From the NCBI RefSeq assembly GCF_039566955.1, contig NZ_CP154796.1:4712001-4776000 (forward strand): a stretch of 64,000 bases of DNA, given 5' to 3'. Source of the stretch: Micromonospora sp. DSM 45708. GTDB taxonomy: Bacteria > Actinomycetota > Actinomycetes > Mycobacteriales > Micromonosporaceae. Under the pieces are notes generated by a model, which saw only the letters and a list, made by a program, of their open reading frames with translations, had not been told where the DNA came from and searched no databases. The position numbers were made by a program, and so were the translations under genes. This document shows, piece after piece, positions 15,776 through 24,857 of the stretch; the first letter of the stretch is position 1; each line of letters begins with the position of its first letter.

Positions 15776-16930
15776 TCAGATCGGACCCGACCGCTGGCTC
15801 GGCAAGCCGTGGCCGGCCTGCGCCGGCAGGGCCGTCGCCGTGCCACAGCCAACCTGCGTCGGCAGCGCCGGCCCCGCGCCACGGCCGGCCGGGGACGCCG
15901 GAACGGGAGCCAGCGGCACGGTCGCGGTCAGCACGCAGCCGTCACGCTCCAGCGTCGCCGGCCGGTCCAGCCGGCGCAGCGTCCGCAGCATCGGCGTGTT
16001 CTCGGCCTGCACGTGCAGCAGCACCGCGGCGCAACCGGCCCGGCCGGCGTGACCGAGCAGGCGACGCAGCAGCGCCGAGCCGAGGCCCCGCCGCTGCCAG
16101 TCGTCCCGGACCAGCAGCGCCGCCTCGGCCTCGTCGCCCTCGCCGAGCAGGTTGGCCATCGCCACGACCGGCTCCGCCGCCCCGCCGGAGCCCGCCGTGG
16201 CGAGCAGGGTCACCCCCCGCGCCGGTTCGAGCAGCCGCCGCAGCCGGGCCGGCGACGGGTGCGCCGCCCCGCTCAGGTAACGCCGCTGCCGGCTCCGCTC
16301 CGAACAGGCGGCGTGCAGCTCGCGTACGGCCGGCACGTCGTCGGCGGTGGCCGGCCGCACCGACACCTCGCCGCCGTCGGGCAGCACCAGCGTGACCCGG
16401 TGGCTGTCCCGGCGGTCCAGCGTCGCCGCCAGCTCGACCAGCGCCTGCGCCCGGGCGTACTCGGCCGGGGTGAAGCTCGGCTCCCGGCGGCGCATCTCGT
16501 AGGCGCCGCCCGCCGGGTCGACGAGCAGCATCGTGGTGCCGCCCACGCCGCCCGGCGCAGCGGTGGACGTCGGACGCCAGGTCACCACGTCGGCGCCCAG
16601 CAGCGTCCGCAGCGCCGCGCCGGCACCCTCCGGATCGCGGAGCAGCCGACCGGCCAGGCCGAGCACCCGGGTCGGCTCGTCGGCCAGCCCGCGCGCCTCG
16701 CTGCGCGCCACCCAGCAGTCCCGCCCCCGGCCCCGCTCGACCGCGGCCCGCAGGTCGGCCTCGGTGACCTGCTCGGGCGCGTCGACCAGGAAGTCGTCGA
16801 CGGCGCCGACCTCGGTGGTGTGCACCTGCACGGTGAGGATGTTGACCCCGCGCAACGCGAGGCTCGCCGTGAGCACCGACAGGTAACCCGGCCGGTCGTC
16901 CACGGTGGCTCGGATCCGCCACAGCGCCAT
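15776..16930 (-). CDS. ACT domain fused to GNAT acetyltransferase
   Basis: 384 residues. N-terminal ACT domain (about 1-70, IRATVDDRPGYLSVLTASLALRGVNILTVQVH), the amino-acid-sensing fold. A middle region (about 75-190) is unlike a named domain. The GNAT domain (about 195-345) carries VRPATADDVPAVRELH and the CoA loop VRDDWQRRGLGSALLRRLL. The last 40 residues are Ala/Gly/Pro-rich. ACT-GNAT fusions suggest acetylation controlled by an amino acid, as in actinobacterial lysine acetyltransferases; the effector is unknown. ATG 16930 follows GGAAGGGAGA. It lies 81 bp downstream of a second ACT gene. Confidence 0.82.
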   Translation of the reverse strand: MALWRIRATVDDRPGYLSVLTASLALRGVNILTVQVHTTEVGAVDDFLVDAPEQVTEADLRAAVERGRGRDCWVARSEARGLADEPTRVLGLAGRLLRDPEGAGAALRTLLGADVVTWRPTSTAAPGGVGGTTMLLVDPAGGAYEMRRREPSFTPAEYARAQALVELAATLDRRDSHRVTLVLPDGGEVSVRPATADDVPAVRELHAACSERSRQRRYLSGAAHPSPARLRRLLEPARGVTLLATAGSGGAAEPVVAMANLLGEGDEAEAALLVRDDWQRRGLGSALLRRLLGHAGRAGCAAVLLHVQAENTPMLRTLRRLDRPATLERDGCVLTATVPLAPVPASPAGRGAGPALPTQVGCGTATALPAQAGHGLPSQRSGPI

Positions 16931-17011
16931 CGTCGTCTCCCTTCCTCACCACCGACCATGCCGGTCGCCTGTTGCGGGCCCGTTGCCCCGGGGTGACACC
17001 CCGCCACCGGG

Positions 17012-17716
17012 TCAGGTGATGGTGGTCACCGGCGGCGCGCCCACCAGGTCCAGCCGGTCGCCGAGGATCACCGCGCTGGCGCGGACGAGCTGGGCGAGCC
17101 GGTCCACCTCGGTGGCGTGGAACGCCGCCGCCGAGAGCGGCTCGCCGTGGTCACGGGAGACCACCAGCACCAGCCCGGCCCGGCCGAACGGCGCCACCGC
17201 GTAGTGGTGCCCCTCGGGGCTGGTCAACGCGCGGGCCCGCAGCGGGGTCACCTCGGGCAACCGGGGCGGCGTCGGGGTACGCCAGCTCGCGTGCCCGACC
17301 GTCGCCGTGCCGGCCCCACCGGGACGCGAGGCCCAGTCCAGCGGCACGACCGCGGCCACCGCCCAGTCCGCGGCGAGCAGCCCGGGCACGGCGTCGACGA
17401 GCGTGGCCACGCCGTCGGTCGGGTTCGCCGCCACCTGGGCCAGCAGCTCCGCGTCCTGACCCGTGGTGGTCGGCGTGCCGATCGCCCGCCACACCCCGTC
17501 CACCCGGACGCCGGGGATCGCGGCCAGCCCGGCGAGCAGCCGTTCCACCCGCGCCGCGCCCGGCCAGACCACCGTGAAGTCGTCGACCGCCCGTCCGCCG
17601 AGCCGCTCCAGGACCACCACCTGGACGATGTCCGCACCGGAGACACCGAGTGTCCGGGCCACCTGGCCGAGCGTGCCCGGTCGGTCGGGCAGGGTCACCC
17701 GAACTCTCAGCAGCAT
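17012..17716 (-). CDS. ACT domain-containing regulatory protein
   Basis: 234 residues. N-terminal ACT domain (LLRVRVTLPDRPGTLGQVARTLGVSGADIVQVVVLERLGG) and a C-terminal half that resembles a GAF-like sensor (HHYAVAPFGRAGLVLVVSRDHGEPLSAAAFHATEVDRL) but is not certain. ATG 17716 follows GGAGGGG at ideal spacing. The pair with the downstream ACT-GNAT gene suggests an amino-acid sensor acting with an acetyltransferase. Function otherwise unknown. Confidence 0.75.
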   Translation of the reverse strand: MLLRVRVTLPDRPGTLGQVARTLGVSGADIVQVVVLERLGGRAVDDFTVVWPGAARVERLLAGLAAIPGVRVDGVWRAIGTPTTTGQDAELLAQVAANPTDGVATLVDAVPGLLAADWAVAAVVPLDWASRPGGAGTATVGHASWRTPTPPRLPEVTPLRARALTSPEGHHYAVAPFGRAGLVLVVSRDHGEPLSAAAFHATEVDRLAQLVRASAVILGDRLDLVGAPPVTTIT

Positions 17717-17829
17717 GTCTGATCCCCTCCGCTCGGCGGGCCGGCGCGATGACCGGCAGGCTGGACCAGCCTGCCGGTCGGCCGTTTCGTCCCCGTTGCC
17801 GCGGCATGTCCCGCCGGGAAAATCCGACC

Positions 17830-17860
17830 TTGACAACAAAGCTGAGCTGCCGTCGACTAT
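17830..17860 (+). promoter_or_regulatory. Possible sigma-A promoter, TTGACA and GACTAT
   Basis: TTGACA at 17830-17835 and GACTAT at 17855-17860 with a long 19-bp spacer, 4 nt before the ATG of the next gene. It would give a nearly leaderless mRNA. Spacing is off the optimum. Confidence 0.3.
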
Positions 17861-17864
17861 CCGG

Positions 17865-18938
17865 ATGACCGATCCGGCCGTCGACGCCGCCCGGCCCCCG
17901 ACCGGTCCGGCCCCGCGCGGGCTCGACCTGGACCGGCTCGCCGCCCACCTGGCCGCCCACCGGCCCGACCTGGCCGGGCGGCTGTCCGCGCGGCTGATCG
18001 CCGGCGGCAAGTCCAACCTGACCTACCTGCTGCGCGCCGGTGACCGCGAGGTGGTGCTGCGCCGGCCCCCGCTCGGGCACGTGCTGGCCACCGCGCACGA
18101 CATGGCGCGCGAGCACCGGGTGATCTCGGCGCTGGCCCCGACCGGCGTGCCGGTCCCGGAGGCGCTGCTGCTCTGCACCGACGAGAGCGTCATCGGCGCG
18201 CCGTTCTACCTGATGGCCCACGTCGACGGCGACGTCTACCGGCGGCGTGAGCAGACCGACGCGCTGACCGCCGGCCAGCGGCGTGACCTCGCCATGGCGA
18301 TGATGGACACGCTCGCCACGCTGCACCGGGTGGAGCCGGCCGAGGTGGGGCTGGCCGACTTCGGCCGCCCCGACGGCTACCTGGCCCGGCAGGTCCGGCG
18401 CTGGGCCGGCCAGCTCGACCGCTCCCGCAGCCGCCCGCTGCCCGGCATCGACGAGCTGCGCGACGCGCTGGCCGGCAGCGTGCCGGAGGGCGCGAACGCC
18501 GGCCGGATCGTGCACGGTGACTACCGGCTGGACAACCTGCTCGCCACCGTCGACCCGGCGACGGTGCGGGCGGTGCTCGACTGGGAGATGGCCACGCTGG
18601 GCGATCCACTCGCCGACCTCGGCCTGCTGCTGACCTACTGGGACGTGCTGGGCGACAGCGACCACGCCGAGGGCAACCCGGTGGCCGACGGGATCGGTCC
18701 CCGGGCCGGCTTCCCCACCGGCGCCGAGCTGATCGACCGCTACGCCGGCCGCAGCGACGTCGACGTCGGGCCGCTGCACTGGCACGTGGCGCTCGGTTGT
18801 TTCAAGCTGGCGGTGATCTGCGAGGGCATCCACTACCGCCACACCCTCGGGCAGACGCTGGGCGAGGGCTTCGACCGGATCGGTGAGATGGTGGCGCCAC
18901 TGGTCGCGCACGGTCTGCACACGGTGAGGGAGAAGTGA
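17865..18938 (+). CDS. APH-family phosphotransferase (ACAD10/11-like)
   Basis: 357 residues. Protein-kinase-like APH fold: N-lobe [16 protein letters not shown] and [22 protein letters not shown], catalytic loop [13 protein letters not shown] and metal-binding [13 protein letters not shown]. These are the hallmarks of the bacterial family related to the kinase domain of human ACAD10/11, which phosphorylates 4-hydroxy acyl-CoAs before dehydrogenation. The next gene, starting on this stop codon, is an acyl-CoA dehydrogenase, exactly the partner expected. Together they likely degrade 4-hydroxy or related fatty acids. Confidence 0.85.
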   Translation: MTDPAVDAARPPTGPAPRGLDLDRLAAHLAAHRPDLAGRLSARLIAGGKSNLTYLLRAGDREVVLRRPPLGHVLATAHDMAREHRVISALAPTGVPVPEALLLCTDESVIGAPFYLMAHVDGDVYRRREQTDALTAGQRRDLAMAMMDTLATLHRVEPAEVGLADFGRPDGYLARQVRRWAGQLDRSRSRPLPGIDELRDALAGSVPEGANAGRIVHGDYRLDNLLATVDPATVRAVLDWEMATLGDPLADLGLLLTYWDVLGDSDHAEGNPVADGIGPRAGFPTGAELIDRYAGRSDVDVGPLHWHVALGCFKLAVICEGIHYRHTLGQTLGEGFDRIGEMVAPLVAHGLHTVREK

Positions 18939-20149
18939 TGGAGTTCGCGTACGACGACCGCACGGTCGAGCTGCGGCAACGGCTGGAGGCGTTCCTCACC
19001 GAGTGCGTCCTCCCGGCCGAGCCGGTGCACCACGAGCAGGTGACCGCCGCCGGCGACCCGTGGGCCCGGCCGCCGGTGATGGACGAGTTGAAGGCCGAGG
19101 CCCGGGCCCGGGGGCTGTGGAACCTGTTCCTGCCGGACGCGCGCTACGGCGCCGGCCTGACCAACCTCCAGTACGCGCCGCTGGCCGAGCTGACCGGGCG
19201 CAGTCCGCACCTGGCCCCGGAGGCGCTCAACTGCGCCGCGCCGGACACCGGCAACATGGAGCTGCTGGCCGAGTTCGGCTCCGACGCGCAACGGGAGCGC
19301 TGGCTCGCGCCGCTGCTGGACGGCACGATCCGTTCCGCGTTCTGCATGACCGAGCCGGAGGTCGCCTCCTCCGACGCGACGAACATCGCCACCCGGATCA
19401 CCCGCGACGGCGACCACTACGTGGTCGACGGCCGCAAGTGGTGGTCGTCCGGGGCGATGGACCCGCGCTGCGAGATCTTCATCGTGATGGGCAAGACCGA
19501 CCCGGACGCCGACCGGCACCGCCAGCAGAGCATGATCCTGGTCCCCCGGGACACGCCGGGCGTGACGGTACGCCGGGGGATGACCGTCTTCGGCTACAGC
19601 GACGCCCCGCACGGCGGGCACGCCGAGATCGACTTCGTCGACGTCCGGGTGCCGGTGGAGAATCTGGTCGGCGCCGAGGGCTCCGGGTTCGCCATCGCCC
19701 AGGCGCGGCTCGGTCCGGGCCGGATCCACCACTGCATGCGGCTGGTCGGCATGGCCGAACGGGCGCTGGAGCTGCTCTGCCGCCGCGCGCTGGACCGGGT
19801 GGCGTTCGGCCGCCCGCTCGCCGAGCAGGGCGTGGTGCGGGAGTGGATCGCCGAGTCCCGGGTCCGGATCGAGCAGGCCCGGCTGCTGGTGCTCAAGACC
19901 GCCTGGCTGATGGACACCGTCGGCAACAAGGGCGCACACACCGAGATCCAGGCCATCAAGATCGCCACCCCGGCGATGGCCGAGTGGGTGATCGACAAGG
20001 CGATCCAGGCGTACGGTGGGGCCGGCGTCAGCCAGGACACCCCGCTCGCGGCGCTCTGGGCCCAGGCCCGCACGTTGCGCCTCGCCGACGGCCCGGACGA
20101 GGTCCACCGCGCGTCCCTGGCCCGACGCGAACTCCGCCGCTGGTCCTGA
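18938..20149 (+). CDS. Acyl-CoA dehydrogenase (ACAD10/11-like)
   Basis: 403 residues, FAD enzyme. Markers: [20 protein letters not shown] for flavin and substrate binding, [41 protein letters not shown], and C-terminal [25 protein letters not shown]. Full-length for the family. The ATG at 18938 shares its A with the kinase stop TGA; a GTG three bases earlier is possible. Forms a two-gene operon with the APH kinase. A long palindrome follows its stop. Confidence 0.93.
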   Translation: MEFAYDDRTVELRQRLEAFLTECVLPAEPVHHEQVTAAGDPWARPPVMDELKAEARARGLWNLFLPDARYGAGLTNLQYAPLAELTGRSPHLAPEALNCAAPDTGNMELLAEFGSDAQRERWLAPLLDGTIRSAFCMTEPEVASSDATNIATRITRDGDHYVVDGRKWWSSGAMDPRCEIFIVMGKTDPDADRHRQQSMILVPRDTPGVTVRRGMTVFGYSDAPHGGHAEIDFVDVRVPVENLVGAEGSGFAIAQARLGPGRIHHCMRLVGMAERALELLCRRALDRVAFGRPLAEQGVVREWIAESRVRIEQARLLVLKTAWLMDTVGNKGAHTEIQAIKIATPAMAEWVIDKAIQAYGGAGVSQDTPLAALWAQARTLRLADGPDEVHRASLARRELRRWS

Positions 20150-20188
20150 CCCGTACCCCTCCCCCTCCCCCACCCTCGCCCCGCTGCC

Positions 20189-20248
20189 GCTGATTCACGG
20201 AAAGAGTGGTCATTCCGCGTGGGATGACCACTCTTTCCGTGAATCAGC
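20189..20248. repeat. Long palindrome, copy 1 of the ACGGAAAG family
   Basis: 28-bp arms (20189-20216 and 20221-20248) with one mismatch and the loop GCGT, between convergent genes. Arms begin GCTGATTCACGGAAAG. Close relatives are at 48358-48411 and, degenerate, 27325-27374. It probably also works as a bidirectional terminator, but sequence conservation between loci goes beyond what a hairpin needs. Confidence 0.85.
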
Positions 20249-20290
20249 GCGGATCGGGCGCGGATCGGGGGGCGCGGACCTGGGGGCGCG

Positions 20291-21337
20291 TCAGGCGGAG
20301 GCGCGGTGGATCAGCTCGGTGTTCAGGAGGACATGGGGGGAGGGGACGTCGTCGCCGCGGATGCGGGAGACCAAGAGGCGGGCCATCTGCCGGCCCATCT
20401 CCTCCACCGGCTGGAACACCGTGGTCAGCGGCGGCTCGGCCTGGCGGGCGATCGGGGCGTCGTCGAAGCCGATCACCGCCACGTCCTCGGGCACCCGGCG
20501 ACCCGCCTCCCGCAGCGCGCGCAACGCGCCGAAGGCCATCAGGTCGGAGGCGACGAAGACGGCGTCCAGATCCGGGCAGGAATCCAGCAGCCGACGCATG
20601 GCGGCGGTGCCGCTGCCCTCGCTGAAGTCCCCGTACGCGATCAGGCCGTTCTCGACCATGCCCCCGGCGGCGCGCACCGCCTCCCGGTAGCCGGAGAGCC
20701 GGGCCAGGCCGGCGCCCATGTCCTGCGGGCCGGCGATGGTGGCGACCCGCCGCCGCCCCCGGGCGAACAGGTGCTCCACCGCCTGCCGGGCGCCGCCGAC
20801 GTTGTCCACGTCGACGAACCACGAGGGCTGGGCGTTGGGGTGCAGCATCCGGGCGGGCCGGCCACCGAGCACCGCGGGCAGGCCGCGCTCCTCCAGCAGC
20901 GTCGGCAGCGGGTCCGAGTCGTGCAGCGAGAGCAGGAGCACGCCGTCCACGTGCTGGTTGGTCAGGTGGTGCTCGACCCGCTCCCGCTCGATCGGCGACT
21001 GCACCATCGCCAGCCAGAGCTGCATCGGCGTCTCCACCAACCCGGAGCTGACGCCCCGGACGATCGCCGCGAAGAACGGCTCGGTGAAGACCCGCTCCCC
21101 CGACTCGGAGACCACCAGGGCCACCGAGTCGGTCCGCTGGGTGACCAGCGCCCGGGCGGCCCGGTTCGGCACGTACCCCAGCTCGGCGATGGCCTGCTGG
21201 ACGGCCGCGCGGGCCTCCGGACTGACCTGCGGCGAGCCGTTGACCACGCGGGAGACCGTGCCGCGCCCGACGCCGGCGCGGGCCGCGACCGCGTCGAGGG
21301 TCGGGCGCCCGAGCGAGCGGGTGCGCTGCGTTGTCAT
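20291..21337 (-). CDS. cebR: LacI-family transcriptional repressor, CebR-like
   Basis: 348 residues. N-terminal LacI helix-turn-helix (PTLDAVAARAGVGRGTVSRVVNGSPQVS), hinge helix RAARALVTQRT, and a periplasmic-binding-like effector domain (VALVVSESGERVF, GFDDAPIARQAEPPLTTVFQP). It sits directly downstream of the GH1 beta-glucosidase in the cellobiose transport cluster, and CebR-type palindromes flank the cluster promoter, so the assignment to CebR is well supported by context. In Streptomyces, CebR releases DNA on binding cellobiose. ATG 21337 follows GGAGGAG. It has its own 84-bp upstream gap. Confidence 0.88.
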   Translation of the reverse strand: MTTQRTRSLGRPTLDAVAARAGVGRGTVSRVVNGSPQVSPEARAAVQQAIAELGYVPNRAARALVTQRTDSVALVVSESGERVFTEPFFAAIVRGVSSGLVETPMQLWLAMVQSPIERERVEHHLTNQHVDGVLLLSLHDSDPLPTLLEERGLPAVLGGRPARMLHPNAQPSWFVDVDNVGGARQAVEHLFARGRRRVATIAGPQDMGAGLARLSGYREAVRAAGGMVENGLIAYGDFSEGSGTAAMRRLLDSCPDLDAVFVASDLMAFGALRALREAGRRVPEDVAVIGFDDAPIARQAEPPLTTVFQPVEEMGRQMARLLVSRIRGDDVPSPHVLLNTELIHRASA

Positions 21338-21421
21338 CGTCTTGTGCTCCTCCGACGGTCGGGTGGGCCCGGCACCGGTTGAGGCTCCGGCGCCGGGCCA
21401 CCCGTTACTGGCTGGCCCAGC

Positions 21422-22855
21422 TTATTGTGCGGCCAGGCCGTTACGTCGGATCACGTCGGCGTACCACCTGGCGCTGGACTTCGCGATCCGGGCCTGGCTG
21501 TCGTAGTCGACATAGACCATGCCGAACCGCTTCGTGTAGCCCCAGGCCCACTCGAAGTTGTCCATGAGCGACCAGGCGAAGTAGCCCTTCAGCGGCACCC
21601 CGGCCTCGATCGCGGCGTGCGACGCGCGCAGGTGCGCGGCGAAGTAGGCCAGCCGGTCCGGGTCGTCGACCCGGCCGTCGGCCAGCGTGTCGACGAACGC
21701 CGAGCCGTTCTCGGTGACGTAGAGCGGCAGGTCGGTGTACTCCCGGTGGACCCGCTCCAGCGTCTCGGTGAGGCCCGGGGCGTCGATCTCCCAGTCCATG
21801 TCCGTGACCGGCACGCCCCGGGTGACGAACCGGACGTCCTCGCTGCCCGGCCAGCAGGACGGCGCCCGCCAGTAGGGCTCCGGCTCCCCGCCCTCGACCG
21901 GGGCGGCGACCACGTGCCGGCTGTAGTAGTTGACCCCGACCATGTCCAGCGGCGTGGAGATGGTGGCGAGGTCGCCGTCGCGGACGTGCCCGAGGTCGGT
22001 GACGCCGCGCAGGTCGGCGACCAGGTCGGCCGGGTACGCGCCGCGCAGCACCGGGTCCAGGAAGAAGCGGTTGGCCAGCGCGTCGATGCGACGGGCCGCG
22101 TCGACGTCCGCCGCCGACCCGGTGGCCGGGGTGACCGGGTAGAGGTTCACCGTGATGCCGAGCTCCGCCTCCGGGCGGGACGCCCGCACCGCCTGCACCG
22201 CCAGGCCGTGCCCGAGCATCAGGTGGTGCCCGGCCCGGACCGCGTCCGCGCCGTTCGACCGGCCCGGCGCGTGCACACCGGAGCCGTAGCCGAGGAACGC
22301 CGAGCACCACGGCTCGTTCAGCGTGGTGAAGTACTTCACCCGGTCGCCGAGCGCGTCGGCGACCAGCTGCGAGTATTCGGCGAACCGGCCGGCGGTGTCC
22401 CGGGCCGGCCAGCCGCCGGCGTCCTCCAGCGGCTGGGGCAGGTCCCAGTGGTAGAGCGTCACCCAGGGCTCGATGCCGTGACCGAGCAGCTCGTCGACCA
22501 GGCGGCGGTAGAAGTCCATCCCCTCCTGGTTGACCGCGCCGGCACCACCGGGCTGCACCCGGGGCCAGGAGACGGAGAAACGGTAGGACCGCAGCCCCAG
22601 GTCGGCCATCAGCCGCACGTCGTCCGACATCCGGTGGTAGTGGTCACAGGCCACGTCGCCGGTGTGCCCGGCCACCGTCCGACCCTCGGTGTGGCTGAAG
22701 GTGTCCCAGATCGACGGCGTACGGCCACCCTCCGCCGCGGCGCCCTCGATCTGGTACGCGGCGGTCGCCGCGCCCCAGAGGAAGCCGGGCGGGAAGGTCA
22801 CGGCCGGGCCCTCGTCGAGGACGCCGACGGCGGGCGGGCTGGCTGGGTTGCTCAC
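21422..22855 (-). CDS. bglC: GH1 beta-glucosidase (cellobiase), intracellular
   Basis: 477 residues. Hydrolyses imported cellobiose to glucose. GH1 signatures: N-terminal [19 protein letters not shown], acid/base Glu in [10 protein letters not shown], nucleophile in YVTENGSAF, and [13 protein letters not shown]. No signal peptide, consistent with acting on sugar brought in by CebEFG. The start GTG 22855 overlaps the cebG stop (GTGA). Last structural gene before cebR. Confidence 0.94.
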   Translation of the reverse strand: MSNPASPPAVGVLDEGPAVTFPPGFLWGAATAAYQIEGAAAEGGRTPSIWDTFSHTEGRTVAGHTGDVACDHYHRMSDDVRLMADLGLRSYRFSVSWPRVQPGGAGAVNQEGMDFYRRLVDELLGHGIEPWVTLYHWDLPQPLEDAGGWPARDTAGRFAEYSQLVADALGDRVKYFTTLNEPWCSAFLGYGSGVHAPGRSNGADAVRAGHHLMLGHGLAVQAVRASRPEAELGITVNLYPVTPATGSAADVDAARRIDALANRFFLDPVLRGAYPADLVADLRGVTDLGHVRDGDLATISTPLDMVGVNYYSRHVVAAPVEGGEPEPYWRAPSCWPGSEDVRFVTRGVPVTDMDWEIDAPGLTETLERVHREYTDLPLYVTENGSAFVDTLADGRVDDPDRLAYFAAHLRASHAAIEAGVPLKGYFAWSLMDNFEWAWGYTKRFGMVYVDYDSQARIAKSSARWYADVIRRNGLAAQ

Positions 22856-23748
22856 GACTTGACGGCGCCTTCCATGATGCCGCCGATGATCTGGCGGCCG
22901 AACAGAACGAACACGACGAACAGGGGCAGGGTCGCGATCAACGTACCCGCGAAGATCTGCGAGTTGTCGGCGAAGTAGGCGGTGTTGAGGCTGCGCAGCG
23001 AGATCTGGACGGTGGGGTTGGACGGGTCGGCCAGCACCACGAACGGCCAGAAGAACTGGTTCCACTGCTCCATGAACGTCAGCAGACCGAGCACCGCGGC
23101 GGCGGGACGCAGCGCGGGCATCACCACGTGCCAGTACACCTTCCAGGTCGAGCAGCCGTCCACCCGGGCGGCCTCGATCAGCTCGTTCGGGACCGCCTGT
23201 TCGGCGTACTGGCGCATCATGAAGATCCCGAAGCCGCCGATGAGGAACGGCACGGTCACCGACGGCATGGTGTTCAGCCAGTCGAGCTTCGCCATCAGGA
23301 TGTAGAGCGGGAGCACGCCGAGCTGGATCGGCACCATCATCGAGGCGAGGATGATCAGCAGCAGCGCGTTCTTGCCCCGGAAGCGGAGCTTGGCGAACGC
23401 GAAGCCGGCCAGCGAGCCGAAGAACACCGTGGCGATGGTGATCGTCCCGGAGACCAGGAACGAGTTCATCAGCCCCTTGACGACGTTGGCGTCGCCGTTG
23501 GCCAGCACCCGCTCGATGTTCTCGCCGAGCTTGCCACCGGGCAGGAACGGCGGCGGCCAGGAGTTGGCCGCGTCGTTGGTCCGCGAGGCGATCACGATCA
23601 TCCAGTAGAACGGGAACAGCGACAGGATCACGCCGAGGACCAGCCCGAACCAGGTGAGCGGGCTGGCCTTCCAGAGCCGCTCGGCCTGGTGGGTGGCCTT
23701 GGCCGGCGCGGTCGGCCGGGTGGGCGGACGGAGTGTGGTGGTCGTCAT
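22852..23748 (-). CDS. cebG: Cellobiose ABC transporter permease (MalG-type)
   Basis: 298 residues, six membrane helices, MalG family. The ATPase-contact EAA loop reads [23 protein letters not shown]-terminal tail Thr/Pro-rich, then a first helix [19 protein letters not shown]. With CebF it forms the membrane channel for cello-oligosaccharides delivered by CebE. Starts 10 bp downstream of cebF. No ATPase gene is in the cluster, as in Streptomyces, where the shared MsiK serves several sugar importers. Confidence 0.92.
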   Translation of the reverse strand: MTTTTLRPPTRPTAPAKATHQAERLWKASPLTWFGLVLGVILSLFPFYWMIVIASRTNDAANSWPPPFLPGGKLGENIERVLANGDANVVKGLMNSFLVSGTITIATVFFGSLAGFAFAKLRFRGKNALLLIILASMMVPIQLGVLPLYILMAKLDWLNTMPSVTVPFLIGGFGIFMMRQYAEQAVPNELIEAARVDGCSTWKVYWHVVMPALRPAAAVLGLLTFMEQWNQFFWPFVVLADPSNPTVQISLRSLNTAYFADNSQIFAGTLIATLPLFVVFVLFGRQIIGGIMEGAVKS

Positions 23749-23758
23749 CTCGTCACCT

Positions 23759-24736
23759 TCACTTGTCGGAGCTGATGCGTCGGGCCAACAGGTAGTTGAT
23801 CGTCGACATCAGTGCGATGAGCACGAAGAGCACGAGCGCGACCGCCCCGGCGTAACCCCACCGGAAGCGCTGGTTCATCACGTCGAGCAGGTACATCGTG
23901 ATGGTCTGGAACTGGCCCTCGGAGCCGCCGGAGAGGCCGCCCGACCCGCTGGTGAACAGCAGCGGCTCGGTGAAGAGCTGGAGCCCGCCGATGGTGGAGA
24001 TGATCAGCGTGAAGATGATCGTGGGACGCAGCTGCGGGACCGTGATCGACCAGAACTGACGCCGCCGGGACGCGCCGTCGAGCGCGGCGGCCTCGTACAT
24101 GTCCTTGCTGATCGACTGCATCGCGGCCAGGTAGATCAGCGCGTTGTAGCCGACCCAGCGCCAGTCGACCATGGTGGAGATGGCGAACCAGGAGGCGAAG
24201 CGGTTCGCCCGCCAGTCGATCGGGTCCAGGCCGACGGCGTCGAGCAGCCAGTTGACCAGGCCGAAGTCCTTGGCGTAGATCATCGAGAAGATCAGCGCGA
24301 CCACCGCGGTCGAGGTGATGATCGGCATCGCGATGGCCATCCGGAAGAAGGTCTGCGCGCGCAGCCGCCGGTTCAGCGCGTTGGCCAGCATCAGCGCCAG
24401 CATCAGCTGGGGCACGGTGGAGAGCACGAACATGCCGAACGTGTTCACCACCGCGTTCCAGAACTGCGGGTCGTCGGTGAGCAGTTCGACGAAGTTGTCC
24501 AGCCCGACGAAGGAGATCGTCGCGTTGAGTGGGGACCGGTCGGTCAACGCGATCCAGACCGTGTACACGATCGGGTACGCGCTGAACACGGCGAAGAGCA
24601 GGAAGAAGGGCAGGACGTACAGGTAGGGCGAGTACTTCAGGTCCAGCTTGGTGGCCGAGCTGGCGCGGCGGTGCGAGGTGCGGGCGCGCGGCGGGCGGGG
24701 CTCGGGCGGCGCCGTGGCGTGCAGGTCGAGGCTCAT
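23759..24736 (-). CDS. cebF: Cellobiose ABC transporter permease (MalF-type)
   Basis: 325 residues with a basic N-terminal tail (PPRARTSHRRASS) and six membrane helices. The EAA loop reads MYEAAALDGASRRRQFWSITVPQLRP. Partner of CebG. The start is ATG 24736; the frame is open further upstream but that stretch lies in the hairpin-containing gap after cebE. Separated from cebE by 121 bp that carry a strong hairpin. Confidence 0.92.
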   Translation of the reverse strand: MSLDLHATAPPEPRPPRARTSHRRASSATKLDLKYSPYLYVLPFFLLFAVFSAYPIVYTVWIALTDRSPLNATISFVGLDNFVELLTDDPQFWNAVVNTFGMFVLSTVPQLMLALMLANALNRRLRAQTFFRMAIAMPIITSTAVVALIFSMIYAKDFGLVNWLLDAVGLDPIDWRANRFASWFAISTMVDWRWVGYNALIYLAAMQSISKDMYEAAALDGASRRRQFWSITVPQLRPTIIFTLIISTIGGLQLFTEPLLFTSGSGGLSGGSEGQFQTITMYLLDVMNQRFRWGYAGAVALVLFVLIALMSTINYLLARRISSDK

Positions 24737-24799
24737 CAGGAGTCCTTCTCCTCGGCCGGCGTCGCCCGCCTCACGGGCGGCGCCGGGCTCTGCGGGCAC

Positions 24800-24842
24800 C
24801 GCGGGTGGCGCCGGCAGCACAGGGCTGCCGACGCCACCCGCG
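24800..24842 (-). terminator. Hairpin in the cebE-cebF gap (partial terminator or mRNA stabiliser)
   Basis: 19-bp arms (24800-24818 and 24824-24842) with one mismatch and loop ACAGG, 15 nt past the cebE stop. A hairpin here is typical where the binding protein must outnumber the permeases. Confidence 0.75.
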
Positions 24843-24857
24843 AGCGGCTCAGTCGGA

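Noticed and set aside
20189..20248. Insertion sequence or transposon end
   Set aside because: No transposase, no target duplication visible; better described as an intergenic palindrome family.
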